A stretch of DNA of 64,000 nucleotides, taken from the NCBI RefSeq assembly GCF_002278075.1, contig NZ_CP022989.1, positions 1,240,001-1,304,000 of the forward strand, in the 5' to 3' direction. Below are positions 48,034-58,571 of this stretch, one piece after another. Source of the DNA: Paraburkholderia aromaticivorans. Its GTDB lineage: Bacteria; Pseudomonadota; Gammaproteobacteria; Burkholderiales; Burkholderiaceae. The position numbers were made by a program, and so were the translations under genes. The notes below the pieces were generated by a model. That model was not told the origin of the DNA, made no database searches, and saw only the letters and a list, made by a program, of their open reading frames with translations. Every line of letters starts with the position of its first letter. The stretch's first letter is position 1.

Positions 48034-49164
48034 TCATCGCGCCGGCAGCGGCAGACACACGGCGAGCCAGGCAGGCGGTGTGGGTGCGAGTTGTAGCGCG
48101 ATCGGCGTATAGCGGCCGTCGAGGCGCGCCGCCAGGTGAAACAGTTCGGTCGCGTTCTTCGGGTCCCACTGACCTGAATAGCCGGGCAAGCCGGCCTCGC
48201 GACGTTTTGCATCGAACGGAACGCTCGAATGCACGAATTCTTCGTGGGTCTTGTTGCCGGCCGCGTACGGCGCCAGCCAGTTCAGCGCCGCTTCCAGCGA
48301 GGCGCCGTCCGCGCCCTTCTCCGGCAGCCAGTTGCGGTTATGGCGGCGCGCTGCCAGCGCGGCTGTCACGAGCGGCTGTAAATCGTAGGTGACGTAATGC
48401 AGCGCGTCGCGTTCAGTGAAATCGATAGTCGAACCATCGGGCTCGATGTTGTCGCCGATATGCTCGACGAACAGACGCTGGGCCGCGTTGATCATCTTGC
48501 GGTTATCGAGCGTGAATGCGGCCATGGCGATCAGCTTGACCCGATGGCTCTGCCAGTTGTTTCTGAACGTGCCTTTGAGCGGCCGCGGCTGCGCGTCGAC
48601 TTGCCCGATGTAACCATTGGCGAGTTTCGTGAGGAACGCCATCGACGCATTGCGCGTCTTCACGGGCAACGCGCTCGCCGTCATGTCGTACGCGAGAATC
48701 AACCCTTCGAAACGCGTTTCGTCGATGGGATTGAAGCTCGGTTGATACGTCGTGACCCAGGCGAACAGCAAACGGTCGACAAGCTTGAGATACCGGTCGT
48801 CGCTAGTGGCGCGCCAGGCGAGCGCGGCGTCGCGCAACAGATCGAGATCTTTCTCCGCTTCCACGCTCTGGTCGTAAATGCCTTCGTGCGGCAGCGTGCC
48901 TTCGGTATGCAGTTTCGCCAGCGCATGCGGCTGGTCGTTCAGATGGGCCTGCACGTTGCTCACCAGTGCTTTCACGCCGGGATCGGCGTTCGTGCGTTCG
49001 CTGGTTTGCAGTGCGGGCGCCGCACAAAAATTCATCGCGGCCTGCGCTTGCCGCAGCGGCAGCAGCACGGCCGCGCCAGCCAACAGCAATGTGCAGGCTT
49101 GCCGCCATCTCGGGGCTCGCCCTGGTTCGGTCCGGCTTTGCATCGATCGCACCTTTCGCGCCAT
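48034..49164 (-). CDS. Alginate-lyase-family periplasmic protein
   Basis: This 376-residue protein starts with a basic N-terminus and a hydrophobic segment (ACTLLLAGAAVLLPLRQAQA), a signal peptide with cleavage probably after AQA-A. The rest matches the (alpha/alpha) toroid alginate-lyase family: TRFEGLILAYDMTASALPV, GTFRNNWQSHRVKLIAMAAF near residue 200 (Asn and His of the active-site segment) and FTERDALHYVTYDLQPL. The substrate could be alginate or another uronate polymer. No other polysaccharide genes are next to it. The start at 49164 follows AGGAGTTTCGC. It is 29 bp before sdaA, so the two may be cotranscribed. Confidence 0.82.
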   Translation of the reverse strand: MARKVRSMQSRTEPGRAPRWRQACTLLLAGAAVLLPLRQAQAAMNFCAAPALQTSERTNADPGVKALVSNVQAHLNDQPHALAKLHTEGTLPHEGIYDQSVEAEKDLDLLRDAALAWRATSDDRYLKLVDRLLFAWVTTYQPSFNPIDETRFEGLILAYDMTASALPVKTRNASMAFLTKLANGYIGQVDAQPRPLKGTFRNNWQSHRVKLIAMAAFTLDNRKMINAAQRLFVEHIGDNIEPDGSTIDFTERDALHYVTYDLQPLVTAALAARRHNRNWLPEKGADGASLEAALNWLAPYAAGNKTHEEFVHSSVPFDAKRREAGLPGYSGQWDPKNATELFHLAARLDGRYTPIALQLAPTPPAWLAVCLPLPAR

Positions 49165-49304
49165 GCGAAACTCCTCGTTGGGCTGATTCGGTGTGTGATG
49201 TTAGCCGTTTGCGGCCAGGAGCGACAGATAACTGAGGACAGAACCACGCACCGCCCTGCCGCCTCTTTTCGAGACAACGGGGCGATGCGCGGCGGCGATC
49301 CCGC

Positions 49305-52241
49305 TTATTCGTAGTCGGCGATCGGCACGCAGGAGCAGAACAGATTGCGGTCGCCGTACACGTTGTCCGCGCGGCCGACCGGCGGCCAGTACTTCTTCGC
49401 GATCAGTGTGGGCAGCGGATATGCCGCGGTTTCACGCGCATACGCATGCTTCCAGTCGTTTGCGATGACCACCGCCGCGGTGTGCGGCGCATGCTTCAGC
49501 GGATTGTCCTCACGGTCCGAGCGGCCTTCTTCGACTGCGCGGATTTCCTCGCGGATCGCGATCATCGCTTCAATGAAACGGTCGAGTTCTTCCTTCGATT
49601 CCGATTCGGTCGGCTCGACCATCAGCGTGCCCGGCACCGGGAAGCTCATGGTCGGGGCATGAAAGCCGTAATCGGCGAGACGCTTGGCGACGTCGTCCAC
49701 GGTGATGCCGCTGGTTTCCTTGATCGGGCGCAGATCGAGAATGCACTCGTGCGCGACCAGTCCGCCCGGGCCCGAATACAGCACCGGATAGTGCGGCGCG
49801 AGCTTCTTCGCGACATAGTTCGCGTTGAGGATCGCGGTTTCCGTGGCGGCGGTGAGGTTCTTCGCGCCCATCATCGCGATATACATCCACGAGATCGGCA
49901 GGATCGACGCCGAGCCGTACGGTGCGCCGGACACTGCGCCGATGCCGTTCGGCGCGCGTTCATAGCCCGACGAGATCTGATTCGGCAGGAATTGCGCGAG
50001 GTGCGCGCCGACCGCGACCGGACCGACGCCCGGTCCGCCGCCGCCGTGCGGAATGCAGAAGGTCTTATGCAGATTCAGGTGCGACACGTCGCCGCCGAAC
50101 TGGCCAGGCGCGGTCAGGCCGACCATGGCGTTCATGTTCGCGCCGTCCACATACACCTGGCCGCCGTGCGCATGGACGATCTCGCAGATTTCGCGCACGT
50201 TCTGTTCGAACACGCCGTGGGTGGACGGATACGTGATCATGATCGCCGCGAGTTTGTCGGCGTGCTGATCGGCTTTCTTCTTCAGGTCTTCGATATCGAC
50301 GTTGCCTTGCGCGTCGCACGCCACCACGACCACCTGCATGCCGGCCATCTGTGCCGACGCCGGATTCGTGCCGTGCGCGGAAGCGGGAATCAGGCAGACG
50401 TTGCGATGCGCTTCGCCGCGCGAGGCGTGATACGCGTGAATGATCAACAGACCCGCGTACTCGCCTTGCGAGCCGGCGTTCGGTTGCAGCGACACGGCCG
50501 CGTAGCCGGTGGCCGCGACAAGCATCTGTTCAAGCTGATCGATCATTTCGCGGTAGCCGACGGTTTGCTCAGCCGGCGCGAACGGATGGATCTGGCCGAA
50601 TTCAGGCCACGTGACCGGGAGCATCTCCGAGGTCGCGTTCAGCTTCATCGTGCACGAGCCGAGCGGAATCATGGAGCGGTCGAGCGCGAGGTCCTTATCC
50701 GACAGACTGCGCAGATAGCGCAGCATTTCCGTTTCCGAATGATGACGGTTGAACACATGGTGCGTGAGATACGCGCTGGTGCGTTCGAGCGCGGCCGGCA
50801 CGGATGCGGTGTTCGACGCGGCGAGCTTTTCGTCGAGCGTATCGACTTGCGGCACGTCTTTCGTGCCGGCGGCTTGCGCGAACACGTCGAGCAGATCGGC
50901 CAGATCGCGGCGCGTGGTGGTTTCGTCGATCGACAGGCCGACTTGCGTATCGCTTACGCGGCGCAGGTTGATGCGCTTCGCTTGCGCCGCGTCGTGCAGC
51001 GCTTGTGTGCGCGCGCCGGATTCGAACGTGAGCGTGTCGAAGAAGGTTTCGTTGGCGAGCGTGTAGCCGAGTTGCTTCGCGCCTTCCGCGAGCAACGCGG
51101 CGATGCGGTTCACGCGCAGTGCGATGGTCTTCAGGCCGTGCGGGCCGTGATAGACGGCGTACATGCTGGCCATGATCGCGAGCAGCGCTTGCGCGGTACA
51201 CACATTCGAGGTGGCCTTCTCGCGGCGGATATGTTGTTCGCGCGTTTGCAGCGCGAGACGCAGCGCGGGATTGCCTTGCGCGTCGACGGTCACGCCGACG
51301 AGGCGGCCCGGCATCTGGCGTTTGAATTCGTCGCGCACGGCCAGATATGCCGCATGCGGGCCGCCGAAGCCGACCGGCACGCCGAAGCGCTGCGTATTGC
51401 CGACGGCCACGTCCGCGCCCCATTCGCCCGGCGGCGTGAGCACGGTCAGCGCGAGCAGGTCGGCGGCGACCACCACGTGGCCGCCCGCGGCGTGGATCGC
51501 TTCGGTGAGCGCGCGGTAGTCGCGCACGTCGCCGTTCGCGCCCGGGTATTGCAACAGTACACCGAACGCATTTGCGTTCGCCGCTTCCACAGCCGGCCCC
51601 ACTTTCACTTCGATGCCGACCGGCGTGGCGCGCGTTTTCACCACTTCGATGGTTTGCGGCAGCACGTCGTCGGCCACGAAGAACACGTTCGACTTCGGCT
51701 TGCCGATGCGTTGCAGCAGCGTCATCGCCTCGGCCGCGGCCGTGGCTTCGTCGAGCAGCGACGCATTCGAGATCGCGAGACCGGTCAGGTCGACGATCAT
51801 CTGCTGGAAGTTCAGCAGCGCTTCCAGACGGCCTTGCGAAATTTCTGGCTGGTACGGCGTGTACGCGGTGTACCACGCCGGATTTTCCAGCACGTTACGC
51901 AGGATCACCGTCGGCGTGTGGGCGTTGTAATAGCCCTGGCCGATGTACGAGCGGAACACCTGGTTCCTGTCCGCGAGTTCGCGCAGCGCGGCAAGCGCTT
52001 CGGCTTCGCTCTTCGGTTGCGCGAAGGGGCCGAGCGGCAGCGTTTCGGTGCGGCGGATCGTCTTCGGAATAACGGCGTCGATCAGCGCGGCGCGCGACGC
52101 GAAGCCGAGGGCTTCGAGCATCGCTTGCTGGTCGGCCGAATCCGGGCCGATGTGCCGTTCGGCGAAGGCGTCGTGCACTTCGAGCGCGGCGAGCGAGAGA
52201 GGAGTGCGGTTCATCAGACGATCCGGGTGTTCGAGCTTCAT
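49305..52241 (-). CDS. gcvP: Glycine dehydrogenase (decarboxylating), P-protein of glycine cleavage
   Basis: This 978-residue single-chain P-protein decarboxylates glycine and transfers the aminomethyl group to GcvH lipoate. N- and C-terminal halves each resemble an aminotransferase fold. The PLP lysine lies in [19 protein letters not shown] near residue 725. The N-terminus contains [20 protein letters not shown], typical of the family. The start follows AGGAACACCC; a second Met nine codons in is possible. It is the last gene of the gcvT-gcvH-gcvP operon, behind the glycine riboswitch. Confidence 0.97.
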   Translation of the reverse strand: MKLEHPDRLMNRTPLSLAALEVHDAFAERHIGPDSADQQAMLEALGFASRAALIDAVIPKTIRRTETLPLGPFAQPKSEAEALAALRELADRNQVFRSYIGQGYYNAHTPTVILRNVLENPAWYTAYTPYQPEISQGRLEALLNFQQMIVDLTGLAISNASLLDEATAAAEAMTLLQRIGKPKSNVFFVADDVLPQTIEVVKTRATPVGIEVKVGPAVEAANANAFGVLLQYPGANGDVRDYRALTEAIHAAGGHVVVAADLLALTVLTPPGEWGADVAVGNTQRFGVPVGFGGPHAAYLAVRDEFKRQMPGRLVGVTVDAQGNPALRLALQTREQHIRREKATSNVCTAQALLAIMASMYAVYHGPHGLKTIALRVNRIAALLAEGAKQLGYTLANETFFDTLTFESGARTQALHDAAQAKRINLRRVSDTQVGLSIDETTTRRDLADLLDVFAQAAGTKDVPQVDTLDEKLAASNTASVPAALERTSAYLTHHVFNRHHSETEMLRYLRSLSDKDLALDRSMIPLGSCTMKLNATSEMLPVTWPEFGQIHPFAPAEQTVGYREMIDQLEQMLVAATGYAAVSLQPNAGSQGEYAGLLIIHAYHASRGEAHRNVCLIPASAHGTNPASAQMAGMQVVVVACDAQGNVDIEDLKKKADQHADKLAAIMITYPSTHGVFEQNVREICEIVHAHGGQVYVDGANMNAMVGLTAPGQFGGDVSHLNLHKTFCIPHGGGGPGVGPVAVGAHLAQFLPNQISSGYERAPNGIGAVSGAPYGSASILPISWMYIAMMGAKNLTAATETAILNANYVAKKLAPHYPVLYSGPGGLVAHECILDLRPIKETSGITVDDVAKRLADYGFHAPTMSFPVPGTLMVEPTESESKEELDRFIEAMIAIREEIRAVEEGRSDREDNPLKHAPHTAAVVIANDWKHAYARETAAYPLPTLIAKKYWPPVGRADNVYGDRNLFCSCVPIADYE

Positions 52242-52316
52242 GGGTGTTCCTGGCGGTGCGGCGCGCCATGCCTGACGGCCGCCGCACCTGACGGTTTGAC
52301 TTTAATGAATGGTGAC

Positions 52317-52697
52317 TCAGGCGCCGATCGACTTGCTGTACGCGTCGGCGTCGATCAGACGGTCCAGCGCGGCGTCCGCGGCCGGCTTGATCTTGAAGAG
52401 CCAGCTTTCGTACGGCGTGCTGTTGACCGAATCAGGCGTGTCGGCCACGGCGGTGTTCGCTTCGATGATCTCGCCCGAGACCGGCGCATAGATATCGGAA
52501 GCGGCCTTGACCGATTCGATCACGGCGACGGTGTCGCCCGCGCTCACGGTCTTGCCCAGTTCCTGGACTTCGAAGAAGACGATATCGCCGAGCGCTTCCT
52601 GCGCGTGGTCGGTGATGCCGACCGTCAGCGTGCCGTCCGCTTCGGTACGGACCCATTCGTGCGATTCGGTGTATTTCAGATCGGCCGGGATGCTCAT
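52317..52697 (-). CDS. gcvH: Glycine cleavage system H protein
   Basis: This 126-residue lipoyl carrier shuttles the aminomethyl group between GcvP, GcvT and dihydrolipoamide dehydrogenase. The lipoylated lysine is in [14 protein letters not shown] near residue 65. The start follows ATAGGAGCATCCG. Length is normal, and it lies between gcvT and gcvP on the same strand. Confidence 0.97.
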   Translation of the reverse strand: MSIPADLKYTESHEWVRTEADGTLTVGITDHAQEALGDIVFFEVQELGKTVSAGDTVAVIESVKAASDIYAPVSGEIIEANTAVADTPDSVNSTPYESWLFKIKPAADAALDRLIDADAYSKSIGA

Positions 52698-52762
52698 CGG
52701 ATGCTCCTATGCGGTGTGATTCGGGGATAACTTAAAAGTGGACTACGCACGCGCCGGTGTGC

Positions 52763-53881
52763 TTAAACCGCGAGTACCTTGCCATTGCGCACGAACGGCA
52801 GTTTTACCACGCTTGCGGGAACGTTTTTGTCACGAATCTGAACGTGAACGGTGTCGCCCGGCTGCACGCCTTTCGGCACGCGCGCAAAGGCGATCGATTC
52901 CTGCATGGTCGGGGAAAAAGTGCCGCTGGTGATTTCGCCTTCGCCTTGCGGTGTGACGACTTTCTGATGAGCACGCAGCACGCCTGCCGCCTTGCCGTTT
53001 TCCTTCAGCAGGATCAGGCCGACAAACGCGGCTTGCGAACCGCCCGCCTCCAGCTTGCTCTTGCCGACGAAGTCGCGCGGCGAGGTGAGGTCGACCGTCC
53101 AGGCGAGGCCGGCGTCGAGCGGCGAGACGTTGTCGTCCATGTCCTGGCCGTACAGGTTCATGCCGGCTTCGAGGCGCAGCGTGTCGCGCGCGCCGAGGCC
53201 GGCCGGGCGCACGCCTTGCGCGAGCAGCGCGTTCCACAGCGCTTCCACGTGATCTGCCGGCACGATGATTTCAAAGCCGTCTTCGCCGGTGTAGCCGGTG
53301 CGGGCAACGGTCAATTCACCGAACGGCGTGTCTGCGATACGGGCGGCGTTGAACGGCTTCAACGCCTCGGTGGCGGCGCGCGTAGCCGGCACGGTTTGCC
53401 AGACTTTTTCGCGAGCGTTCGGGCCTTGCACGGCGACGATCGCGTAGTCGCGGCGCGGCGTGATGGTCAGGCCGAAGCCGCCTTCGGCGTTGAGCTGGCC
53501 GAACCAGGCGATGTCCTTGTCGGCGGTGCCGGCGTTGACGACCACCCGGAAGTGATCTTCGCCGAAATAATAGACGATCAGGTCGTCGATCACGCCGCCG
53601 TTCGGGTTCAGCAGGCAGGAGTACAGTGCGCGGCCGGGCGTTTGCAGCTTGGCGACGTTATTGGCCAGCGCATATTCGAAGAAGGCGCGCACGCGCTCGC
53701 CGGTGAAATCGACCACGCACATGTGCGAGACGTCGAACATGCCGGCGTCGGTGCGCACGGCGCGATGTTCGTCGATCTGCGAGCCGTAGTTGACGGGCAT
53801 GTCCCAGCCGCCGAAATCGACCATGCGGGCATTGAGCGCACGGTGGGTGGCGTTGAGCGGGGTGTGTTTGAGTTCGGTCAT
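52763..53881 (-). CDS. gcvT: Aminomethyltransferase, T-protein of glycine cleavage
   Basis: This protein of 372 residues transfers the methylene group to tetrahydrofolate and releases ammonia. It begins [20 protein letters not shown] and contains [34 protein letters not shown] and [18 protein letters not shown] near residues 225-245, all GcvT features. I start at 53881; the frame is open upstream through the riboswitch expression platform, where a Met codon at 53917 lies inside the terminator stem region and is unlikely to be used. First gene of the operon. Confidence 0.96.
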   Translation of the reverse strand: MTELKHTPLNATHRALNARMVDFGGWDMPVNYGSQIDEHRAVRTDAGMFDVSHMCVVDFTGERVRAFFEYALANNVAKLQTPGRALYSCLLNPNGGVIDDLIVYYFGEDHFRVVVNAGTADKDIAWFGQLNAEGGFGLTITPRRDYAIVAVQGPNAREKVWQTVPATRAATEALKPFNAARIADTPFGELTVARTGYTGEDGFEIIVPADHVEALWNALLAQGVRPAGLGARDTLRLEAGMNLYGQDMDDNVSPLDAGLAWTVDLTSPRDFVGKSKLEAGGSQAAFVGLILLKENGKAAGVLRAHQKVVTPQGEGEITSGTFSPTMQESIAFARVPKGVQPGDTVHVQIRDKNVPASVVKLPFVRNGKVLAV

Positions 53882-53905
53882 GGGGCCTCGGGCATCTCGC
53901 GAAAC

Positions 53906-53938
53906 AAAAAAGGCCATGCGGCGCTACGCCTCGCGGCC
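53906..53938 (-). terminator. Intrinsic terminator forming the riboswitch expression platform
   Basis: On the minus strand GGCC-GCGAGGCG-TAG-CGCCGCAT-GGCC forms a stem followed by six T, ending about 25 bp before the gcvT start. Its place between the second glycine aptamer and the gene fits termination when glycine is low and read-through when glycine is bound. Confidence 0.75.
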
Positions 53939-53966
53939 TGACGGCTGCGAGCGATGCGTTGCATGG

Positions 53967-54240
53967 CCCCTCTGTCCTCGATACCTGAGAGATTGCGTCG
54001 CCGTGAGAACGTGAATCCGTCACGGTGAAACGCGCGCCCCTTCGGTGGGCAGCCTGCCAATCCGCTCGATTGAACGATGCAGACGGCTACTGCCGCTCTC
54101 CAGAGTGCGAAAAACCGGTGCCTTGATGTTGCCTCAACGCGGGTTTTTCGACGCGGTCGGTCCTTTTGCCTGAGAGTTTGCGGGTGTGCCCCTTCGGCGG
54201 CGCGGCCTGCGGTTTTCTGCGGCCAGCACGCTCTCCCGAC
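53967..54240 (-). promoter_or_regulatory. Tandem glycine riboswitch upstream of gcvT
   Basis: Two glycine-aptamer modules lie head to tail on the minus strand. Aptamer 1 (54240 to about 54155) starts GGGAGAGCGTGCTGGCCGC and ends AACTCTCAGGCAAAAGGACC. Aptamer 2 (54104 to about 53967) starts CTGGAGAGCGGCAG, contains CACCGAAGGGGC and ends ATCTCTCAGGTATCGAGGAC. The GAGAGC...CACCGAAGGGGC...CTCTCAGG pattern is the conserved glycine-aptamer core, and the association with gcvT is standard. Regulation should be activation by glycine. Confidence 0.95.
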
Positions 54241-54250
54241 GCGTGCGGCG

Positions 54251-54279
54251 AATGTACGCGAGGGCCGGGGGCTTGTCAA
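54251..54279 (-). promoter_or_regulatory. Sigma-70 promoter of the glycine-cleavage operon
   Basis: On the minus strand a perfect -35 TTGACA (54279-54274) and -10 TACATT (54256-54251) are 17 bp apart, placing the start of transcription just before aptamer 1. Confidence 0.85.
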
Positions 54280-54390
54280 ATAAAGGCCCGCGAGCGGCAT
54301 GGCACCTGACGCGGCGCTTTGGCGTTCGTCAAAAAAGCGCGGGTTATGATGCCAGCTCTCTTGGTGCTCCGTAGCCCGAACGCGCGGCGA

Positions 54391-54741
54391 TTATTCGCCG
54401 ATGGCGTGTGCCGCATTGTCCAGTTCCTGATTCAGCACGCGCTGTTCTTCGCTGGACAGGCCGCCGCCGTGTTGCGCGGCCATGTCGTGCGCTTCCTGAC
54501 GGATCACGTCGAGGCGATGATGCAGCGCGCCGCCTTGCGGGGGCGGGTAATAACCCTGATTCACGCGGTTATCGATACGGCGGCCGAGATTATCGATGCG
54601 GCCGTCGACCTGGCGCAGGCGCTGATCCGCGATCTGTTGCGGGCTGGGACGAGGTGCCGGCGCGGGTTGAGGCGCCACCACGCAGGCGGCGACGGAACTG
54701 AGCAGGGCGCACGCGGCAAGCGCGCGGATGGAACGGGGCAT
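54391..54741 (-). CDS. Small hypothetical lipoprotein
   Basis: This 116-residue protein has a lipoprotein signal (MPRSIRALAACALLSSVAAC) with the lipobox SVAAC at residues 16-20, then a Pro-rich linker (VVAPQPAPAPRPSP) and a charged helical region (QQIADQRLRQVDGRIDNLGR and RLDVIRQEAHDMAAQH) likely to form coiled coil. The start follows CGGAGAGTTC. Probably an outer-membrane-attached periplasmic protein. Function unknown; no clear partner next to it. Confidence 0.75.
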   Translation of the reverse strand: MPRSIRALAACALLSSVAACVVAPQPAPAPRPSPQQIADQRLRQVDGRIDNLGRRIDNRVNQGYYPPPQGGALHHRLDVIRQEAHDMAAQHGGGLSSEEQRVLNQELDNAAHAIGE

Positions 54742-54937
54742 GAACTCTCCGGAAGTCGTTGTCGTTTTGTGTAGCTACTCGGAAAGCAACGGCTGACTGC
54801 CGGACCACGCTGACCGGGAGCGCGGCCTTATTTGTAACGTTATGTTCCTTTCGGGCTTGTTAGATTGCGGCCTGCGCGGCGCGGGCGGCGAGTGCGGTTT
54901 TAGGTACACAAGCCGTACCGGCGCGCAGGCAAACGGG

Positions 54938-55987
54938 TTAGCGAACCCGTTCAAACGGCAGCCGGACGCCTTCTTCCGAACTGCGGGCGGCGAGCTCGAT
55001 AATTGTCATTACGTCGACGGCATCCTGCGCGCTGACCGGGAACTTCACGCCGTTCTGGATGGCGTCGGCCACGGCGATATAGAAGCCCACGTAATCTCCG
55101 TTACGCGTCGGCAACTCGCGCTCCACTTCCTGATTGCCTTCCAGCACGCGCAGCACACCCGCCGCATTGCCTGCGCCGAAGCCTTCGTCGCCCGGTCGCA
55201 GGCCGGCCTTCAACTGATCTTCCTGCGTGTCGAGTCCGTATTTCATGTAGCTGCCGCGCGTGCCGTGAATCGTGAACCGCGGCGCGACCAGGGCGGTCAG
55301 CGCGCTGGCGTGCAACACCACTTCGAACTCGCCGTAGCCGAGCTGGATATGCACGTAGTCCGGCGCGCTGGCCTCGTCGCGATGTGTGCGCACCGTGGCC
55401 AGCACGCTCTGCGGCGCGCCGAACAGCGCCAACGCCTGGTCGGCCAGATGCGGCCCGAGGTCCAGCAGCAAGCCGCCGCCGCGCGACGCTTCCTCGCGCC
55501 AGCGCTGCCGCACCTCCGGCCGGAAACGGTCGAAATGTGATTCGTATTGCGTGATCCGTCCCAATTCGCCGCTCGCGAGCAGATCGCGCACGGTCAGAAA
55601 ATCGCCGTCCCAGCGACGGTTGTGAAACGGCATGAAGAGCTTGCCGCGGGCGAGCGCGATGTTGGCGAGCGTGCGCGCGTCGGCGGCATTCAGCGTGACC
55701 GGTTTGTCGACCACCACGTGCTTGCCCGCTTCCAGCGTGCGGCGCGCCAGTTCGAAGTGCGTGTCATTCGGCGTGGCGATCACGATGCAGTCGATTTCTT
55801 CGAGCGCCAGCAATGCGTCGAGGTCGGCCACCACCTTGGTATGCGGATAGTCGGCGAGCGCGCGCCCGGGCTGGCTCGTGGCGATGGCCGCGACGCTCGC
55901 GCGGCCGCAGTGCGCGATTACCGGCGCGTGAAAGGTCGCGCCGGCGAAACCGTAACCCATCAATCCAATCTTCAGCGATGCGGACAT
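54938..55987 (-). CDS. Gfo/Idh/MocA-family NAD(P)-dependent oxidoreductase
   Basis: This protein of 349 residues begins MSASLKIGLMGYGFAGATFH, the N-terminal NAD(P)-binding strand with GxGxxG-like GYGFAG. It contains the family signature EAGKHVVVDKPVTLNAADAR with the conserved EKP-type lysine (here DKP) near residue 97 and DLGPHLADQALALFG near residue 175. Members act on sugars, inositols or biliverdin. The sequence matches the YvaA/YdgJ-like group that reduces scyllo-inosose. I chose the ATG at 55987, preceded by AGGAAGACAAGC. It stands alone; substrate not determined. Confidence 0.87.
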   Translation of the reverse strand: MSASLKIGLMGYGFAGATFHAPVIAHCGRASVAAIATSQPGRALADYPHTKVVADLDALLALEEIDCIVIATPNDTHFELARRTLEAGKHVVVDKPVTLNAADARTLANIALARGKLFMPFHNRRWDGDFLTVRDLLASGELGRITQYESHFDRFRPEVRQRWREEASRGGGLLLDLGPHLADQALALFGAPQSVLATVRTHRDEASAPDYVHIQLGYGEFEVVLHASALTALVAPRFTIHGTRGSYMKYGLDTQEDQLKAGLRPGDEGFGAGNAAGVLRVLEGNQEVERELPTRNGDYVGFYIAVADAIQNGVKFPVSAQDAVDVMTIIELAARSSEEGVRLPFERVR

Positions 55988-56312
55988 GCTTGTCTTCCTG
56001 CAAAAAACGGCGCGCCGCTTTGCCACCGTGGCGGCGGCGCGCAACACTGCAATTGTGGCATGCCCGTGAGGTGGACCGGCAGCGTCGTCGGGGTCCGGGT
56101 GAGCATCATGGGACGTGGGCAACGGTGGCGTGCATCCGTGTTAACATCGCTCCTCTCGCGCGATTGCAAAGCGGGCCGGAACGCCCTCCGTGCCGCACGG
56201 GGTGCCTGTTCCGGCAGCCGGCTCCGCGCGGCATGCCCACGGGCCTTCGGCCGGCGTTTCGCGCCGCCCCGCCCTCAACCGCCGCTTTAACCGCATCACC
56301 CATCCACAGACG

Positions 56313-58403
56313 ATGTCCGCAGGCCTGAACCCCGCTCAAAATGAAGCGGTCCGTTATCTCGACGGTCCGTGTCTCGTGCTCGCCGGCGCAGGCAGCGGCA
56401 AGACGCGCGTGATCACGCAGAAAATCGCGCATCTGATCGAGGCCAAGGGCTTCGAGCCGCGCCACATCGCCGCCGTCACGTTCACGAACAAGGCCGCGCT
56501 GGAAATGCGCGAGCGCGTGGGCAAGCTGCTGGAAGGCAAGACGCTCACCACGCCCGGCAAGGAAGGCCGCAAAGTGCCCGTCAACCAGTTGACGGTGTGC
56601 ACCTTCCACTCGCTCGGCGTGCAGATTCTGCGGCAGGAGGCGGAACACGTCGGCCTGAAGCCGCAGTTCTCGATCATGGATTCGGACGACTGCTTCGGCA
56701 TGATCCAGGAGCAGGTCGGCTCGACGGACAAGGGTTTCATCCGCAAGATCCAGTCGATCATCTCGCTGTGGAAGAACGGCATGATCATGCCCGAGCAGGC
56801 GATTGCGATTGCGGCGAACGAGGACGAGCATCAGGCCGCGATCGTCTACCGCAATTACGTGGCCACGCTGCACGCATACCAGGCGGTGGATTTCGACGAT
56901 CTGATCCGTCTGCCCGCCGAACTCTTCGAGAAGAACGAGCAGGTGCGCGACCGCTGGCAGAACAAGCTGCGCTATCTGCTGATCGACGAGTATCAGGACA
57001 CCAATGCCTGCCAGTACGAACTGGTGAAACTGCTGGCCGGCAAGCGCGCGGCGTTCACCGCGGTCGGCGACGACGATCAGGCCATCTACGGCTGGCGCGG
57101 CGCGACGCTTGAGAACCTCGGGCAGCTCAGCAAGGATTTCCCGAAGCTGCATCTGATCAAGCTGGAGCAGAACTACCGCTCGACGGTGCGCATTCTGACC
57201 GCCGCGAACAACGTGATCGCGAACAATCCGAAGCTGTTCGAAAAGAAGCTGTGGTCCGAGCACGGCATGGGCGACACGATCACCGTCACGCCATGCAACG
57301 ACGAAGAGCACGAGGCCGAATCCGTGGTGTTCCGTCTGTCGGCGCACAAGTTCGAGCGGCGCGCGAATTTCCGCGACTACGCGATCCTGTATCGCGGCAA
57401 CTTCCAGGCGCGCATCTTCGAACAGGTGCTGCGGCGTGAGCGGATTCCGTACGTGTTGTCCGGCGGCCAGTCGTTCTTCGACAAAGCCGAGATCAAGGAC
57501 ATCTGCGCCTATCTGCGTCTGATCGCCAACGCGAACGACGACCCCGCGTTCATCCGCGCGATCACCACGCCGCGCCGCGGCGTCGGCAATACGACGCTCG
57601 AGGCGCTTGGCTCGTTCGCGGGTCAGGCCAAGGTGTCGCTGTTCGAAGCGGTGTACATGGGCGGCATCGAGGCGCGTCTGTCGCCGCGGCAGATCGAACC
57701 CATGCGCGTGTTCTGCGACTTCATGCAGCGCCTCACCGATCGCGCCGAGAAGGACGCGGCCGGCCCGCTGCTCGACGAATTGATGGACGCGATTCACTAC
57801 GAAGCGTATCTGTACGACGCGTTCGACGAACGTCAGGCGCAGTCCAAGTGGCAGAACGTGCTGGAGTTCATGGAATGGCTGAAGCGCAAAGGCACCAAGG
57901 CTGAGCCTGCGGGCGCCGCGGCCGACGAAGCAACCGGCTACGACACCGCCGACGGTCTCGGCGACACCGGCAAGAATCTGCTCGGTCTGATCCAGACCGT
58001 CGCGCTGATGTCGATGCTCGAAGGCCGCGAGGAAGACCCCGACGCCGTGCGGCTCTCGACGGTGCATGCGTCGAAGGGGCTCGAGTATCCGCACGTGTTT
58101 CTGGTGGGTGTCGAAGAAGGCATCATGCCGCATCGCGGCGGTCCCGACGACGAGCCGATCGACGACGCGCGCATCGAAGAAGAGCGCCGGCTGATGTATG
58201 TCGCGATCACGCGCGCGCAGCGCAGCTTGCATCTGAACTGGTGCAAGAAGCGCAAGCGCGCGCGCGAAACGGTGGTGTGCGAGCCGTCGCGCTTCATTCC
58301 CGAAATGCTGCTCGACGACGCCCCGCCGCCGACGCCCGAAGAAGCGCCGATGTCGCCGAAAGACCGGCTTGCGAGTTTGAAGGCGCTGTTGCAGAAGCCT
58401 TGA
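56313..58403 (+). CDS. rep: UvrD/Rep-family ATP-dependent DNA helicase
   Basis: This 696-residue SF1A 3'-5' helicase starts MSAGLNPAQNEAVRYLDGPC and shows Walker A LAGAGSGKTRVITQ at residues 23-36, motif II LLIDEYQDTNACQYELV, motif III VGDDDQAIYGWRGA, motif V VRLSTVHASKGLEYPHVFLV and motif VI RLMYVAITRAQRS. The overall length and the lack of a long C-terminal extension match Rep more than UvrD. Rep removes proteins ahead of the fork and helps restart. Start ATG 56313 has no strong ribosome-binding site; upstream codons are open but out of character. Confidence in the family is high, in Rep versus UvrD moderate. Confidence 0.88.
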   Translation: MSAGLNPAQNEAVRYLDGPCLVLAGAGSGKTRVITQKIAHLIEAKGFEPRHIAAVTFTNKAALEMRERVGKLLEGKTLTTPGKEGRKVPVNQLTVCTFHSLGVQILRQEAEHVGLKPQFSIMDSDDCFGMIQEQVGSTDKGFIRKIQSIISLWKNGMIMPEQAIAIAANEDEHQAAIVYRNYVATLHAYQAVDFDDLIRLPAELFEKNEQVRDRWQNKLRYLLIDEYQDTNACQYELVKLLAGKRAAFTAVGDDDQAIYGWRGATLENLGQLSKDFPKLHLIKLEQNYRSTVRILTAANNVIANNPKLFEKKLWSEHGMGDTITVTPCNDEEHEAESVVFRLSAHKFERRANFRDYAILYRGNFQARIFEQVLRRERIPYVLSGGQSFFDKAEIKDICAYLRLIANANDDPAFIRAITTPRRGVGNTTLEALGSFAGQAKVSLFEAVYMGGIEARLSPRQIEPMRVFCDFMQRLTDRAEKDAAGPLLDELMDAIHYEAYLYDAFDERQAQSKWQNVLEFMEWLKRKGTKAEPAGAAADEATGYDTADGLGDTGKNLLGLIQTVALMSMLEGREEDPDAVRLSTVHASKGLEYPHVFLVGVEEGIMPHRGGPDDEPIDDARIEEERRLMYVAITRAQRSLHLNWCKKRKRARETVVCEPSRFIPEMLLDDAPPPTPEEAPMSPKDRLASLKALLQKP

Positions 58404-58503
58404 GCGAGTGCTGTGAACGCTGGGATCTGGCGAAGCACGCGTGTTCGGCGGCGTGAGCGGCAAAGTCGGCGATCCGGCTACCGCGTTCACTGCGGCCGAT
58501 ACG

Positions 58504-58544
58504 AAAAATCCCTGCGCCGCGTTGCCGTGGGCAGGGATTTTTTT
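58504..58544. terminator. Bidirectional rho-independent terminator
   Basis: AAAAATCCCTGC (58504-58515) pairs with GCAGGGATTTTT (58531-58542) across a 15-nt loop, with T runs on both strands. It serves the convergent rep and cytochrome c genes. Confidence 0.88.
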
Positions 58545-58571
58545 GCGACGTCGCTGACGTGGCAGTGGCTC

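Noticed and set aside
49446-52730. 1094-codon plus-strand frame opposite gcvP and gcvH
   Set aside because: Shadow of two certain genes on the other strand; no recognisable motif.
56106-58490. 794-codon minus-strand frame opposite the Rep/UvrD helicase gene
   Set aside because: The plus strand encodes all helicase motifs; the opposite frame has biased composition and no motif.
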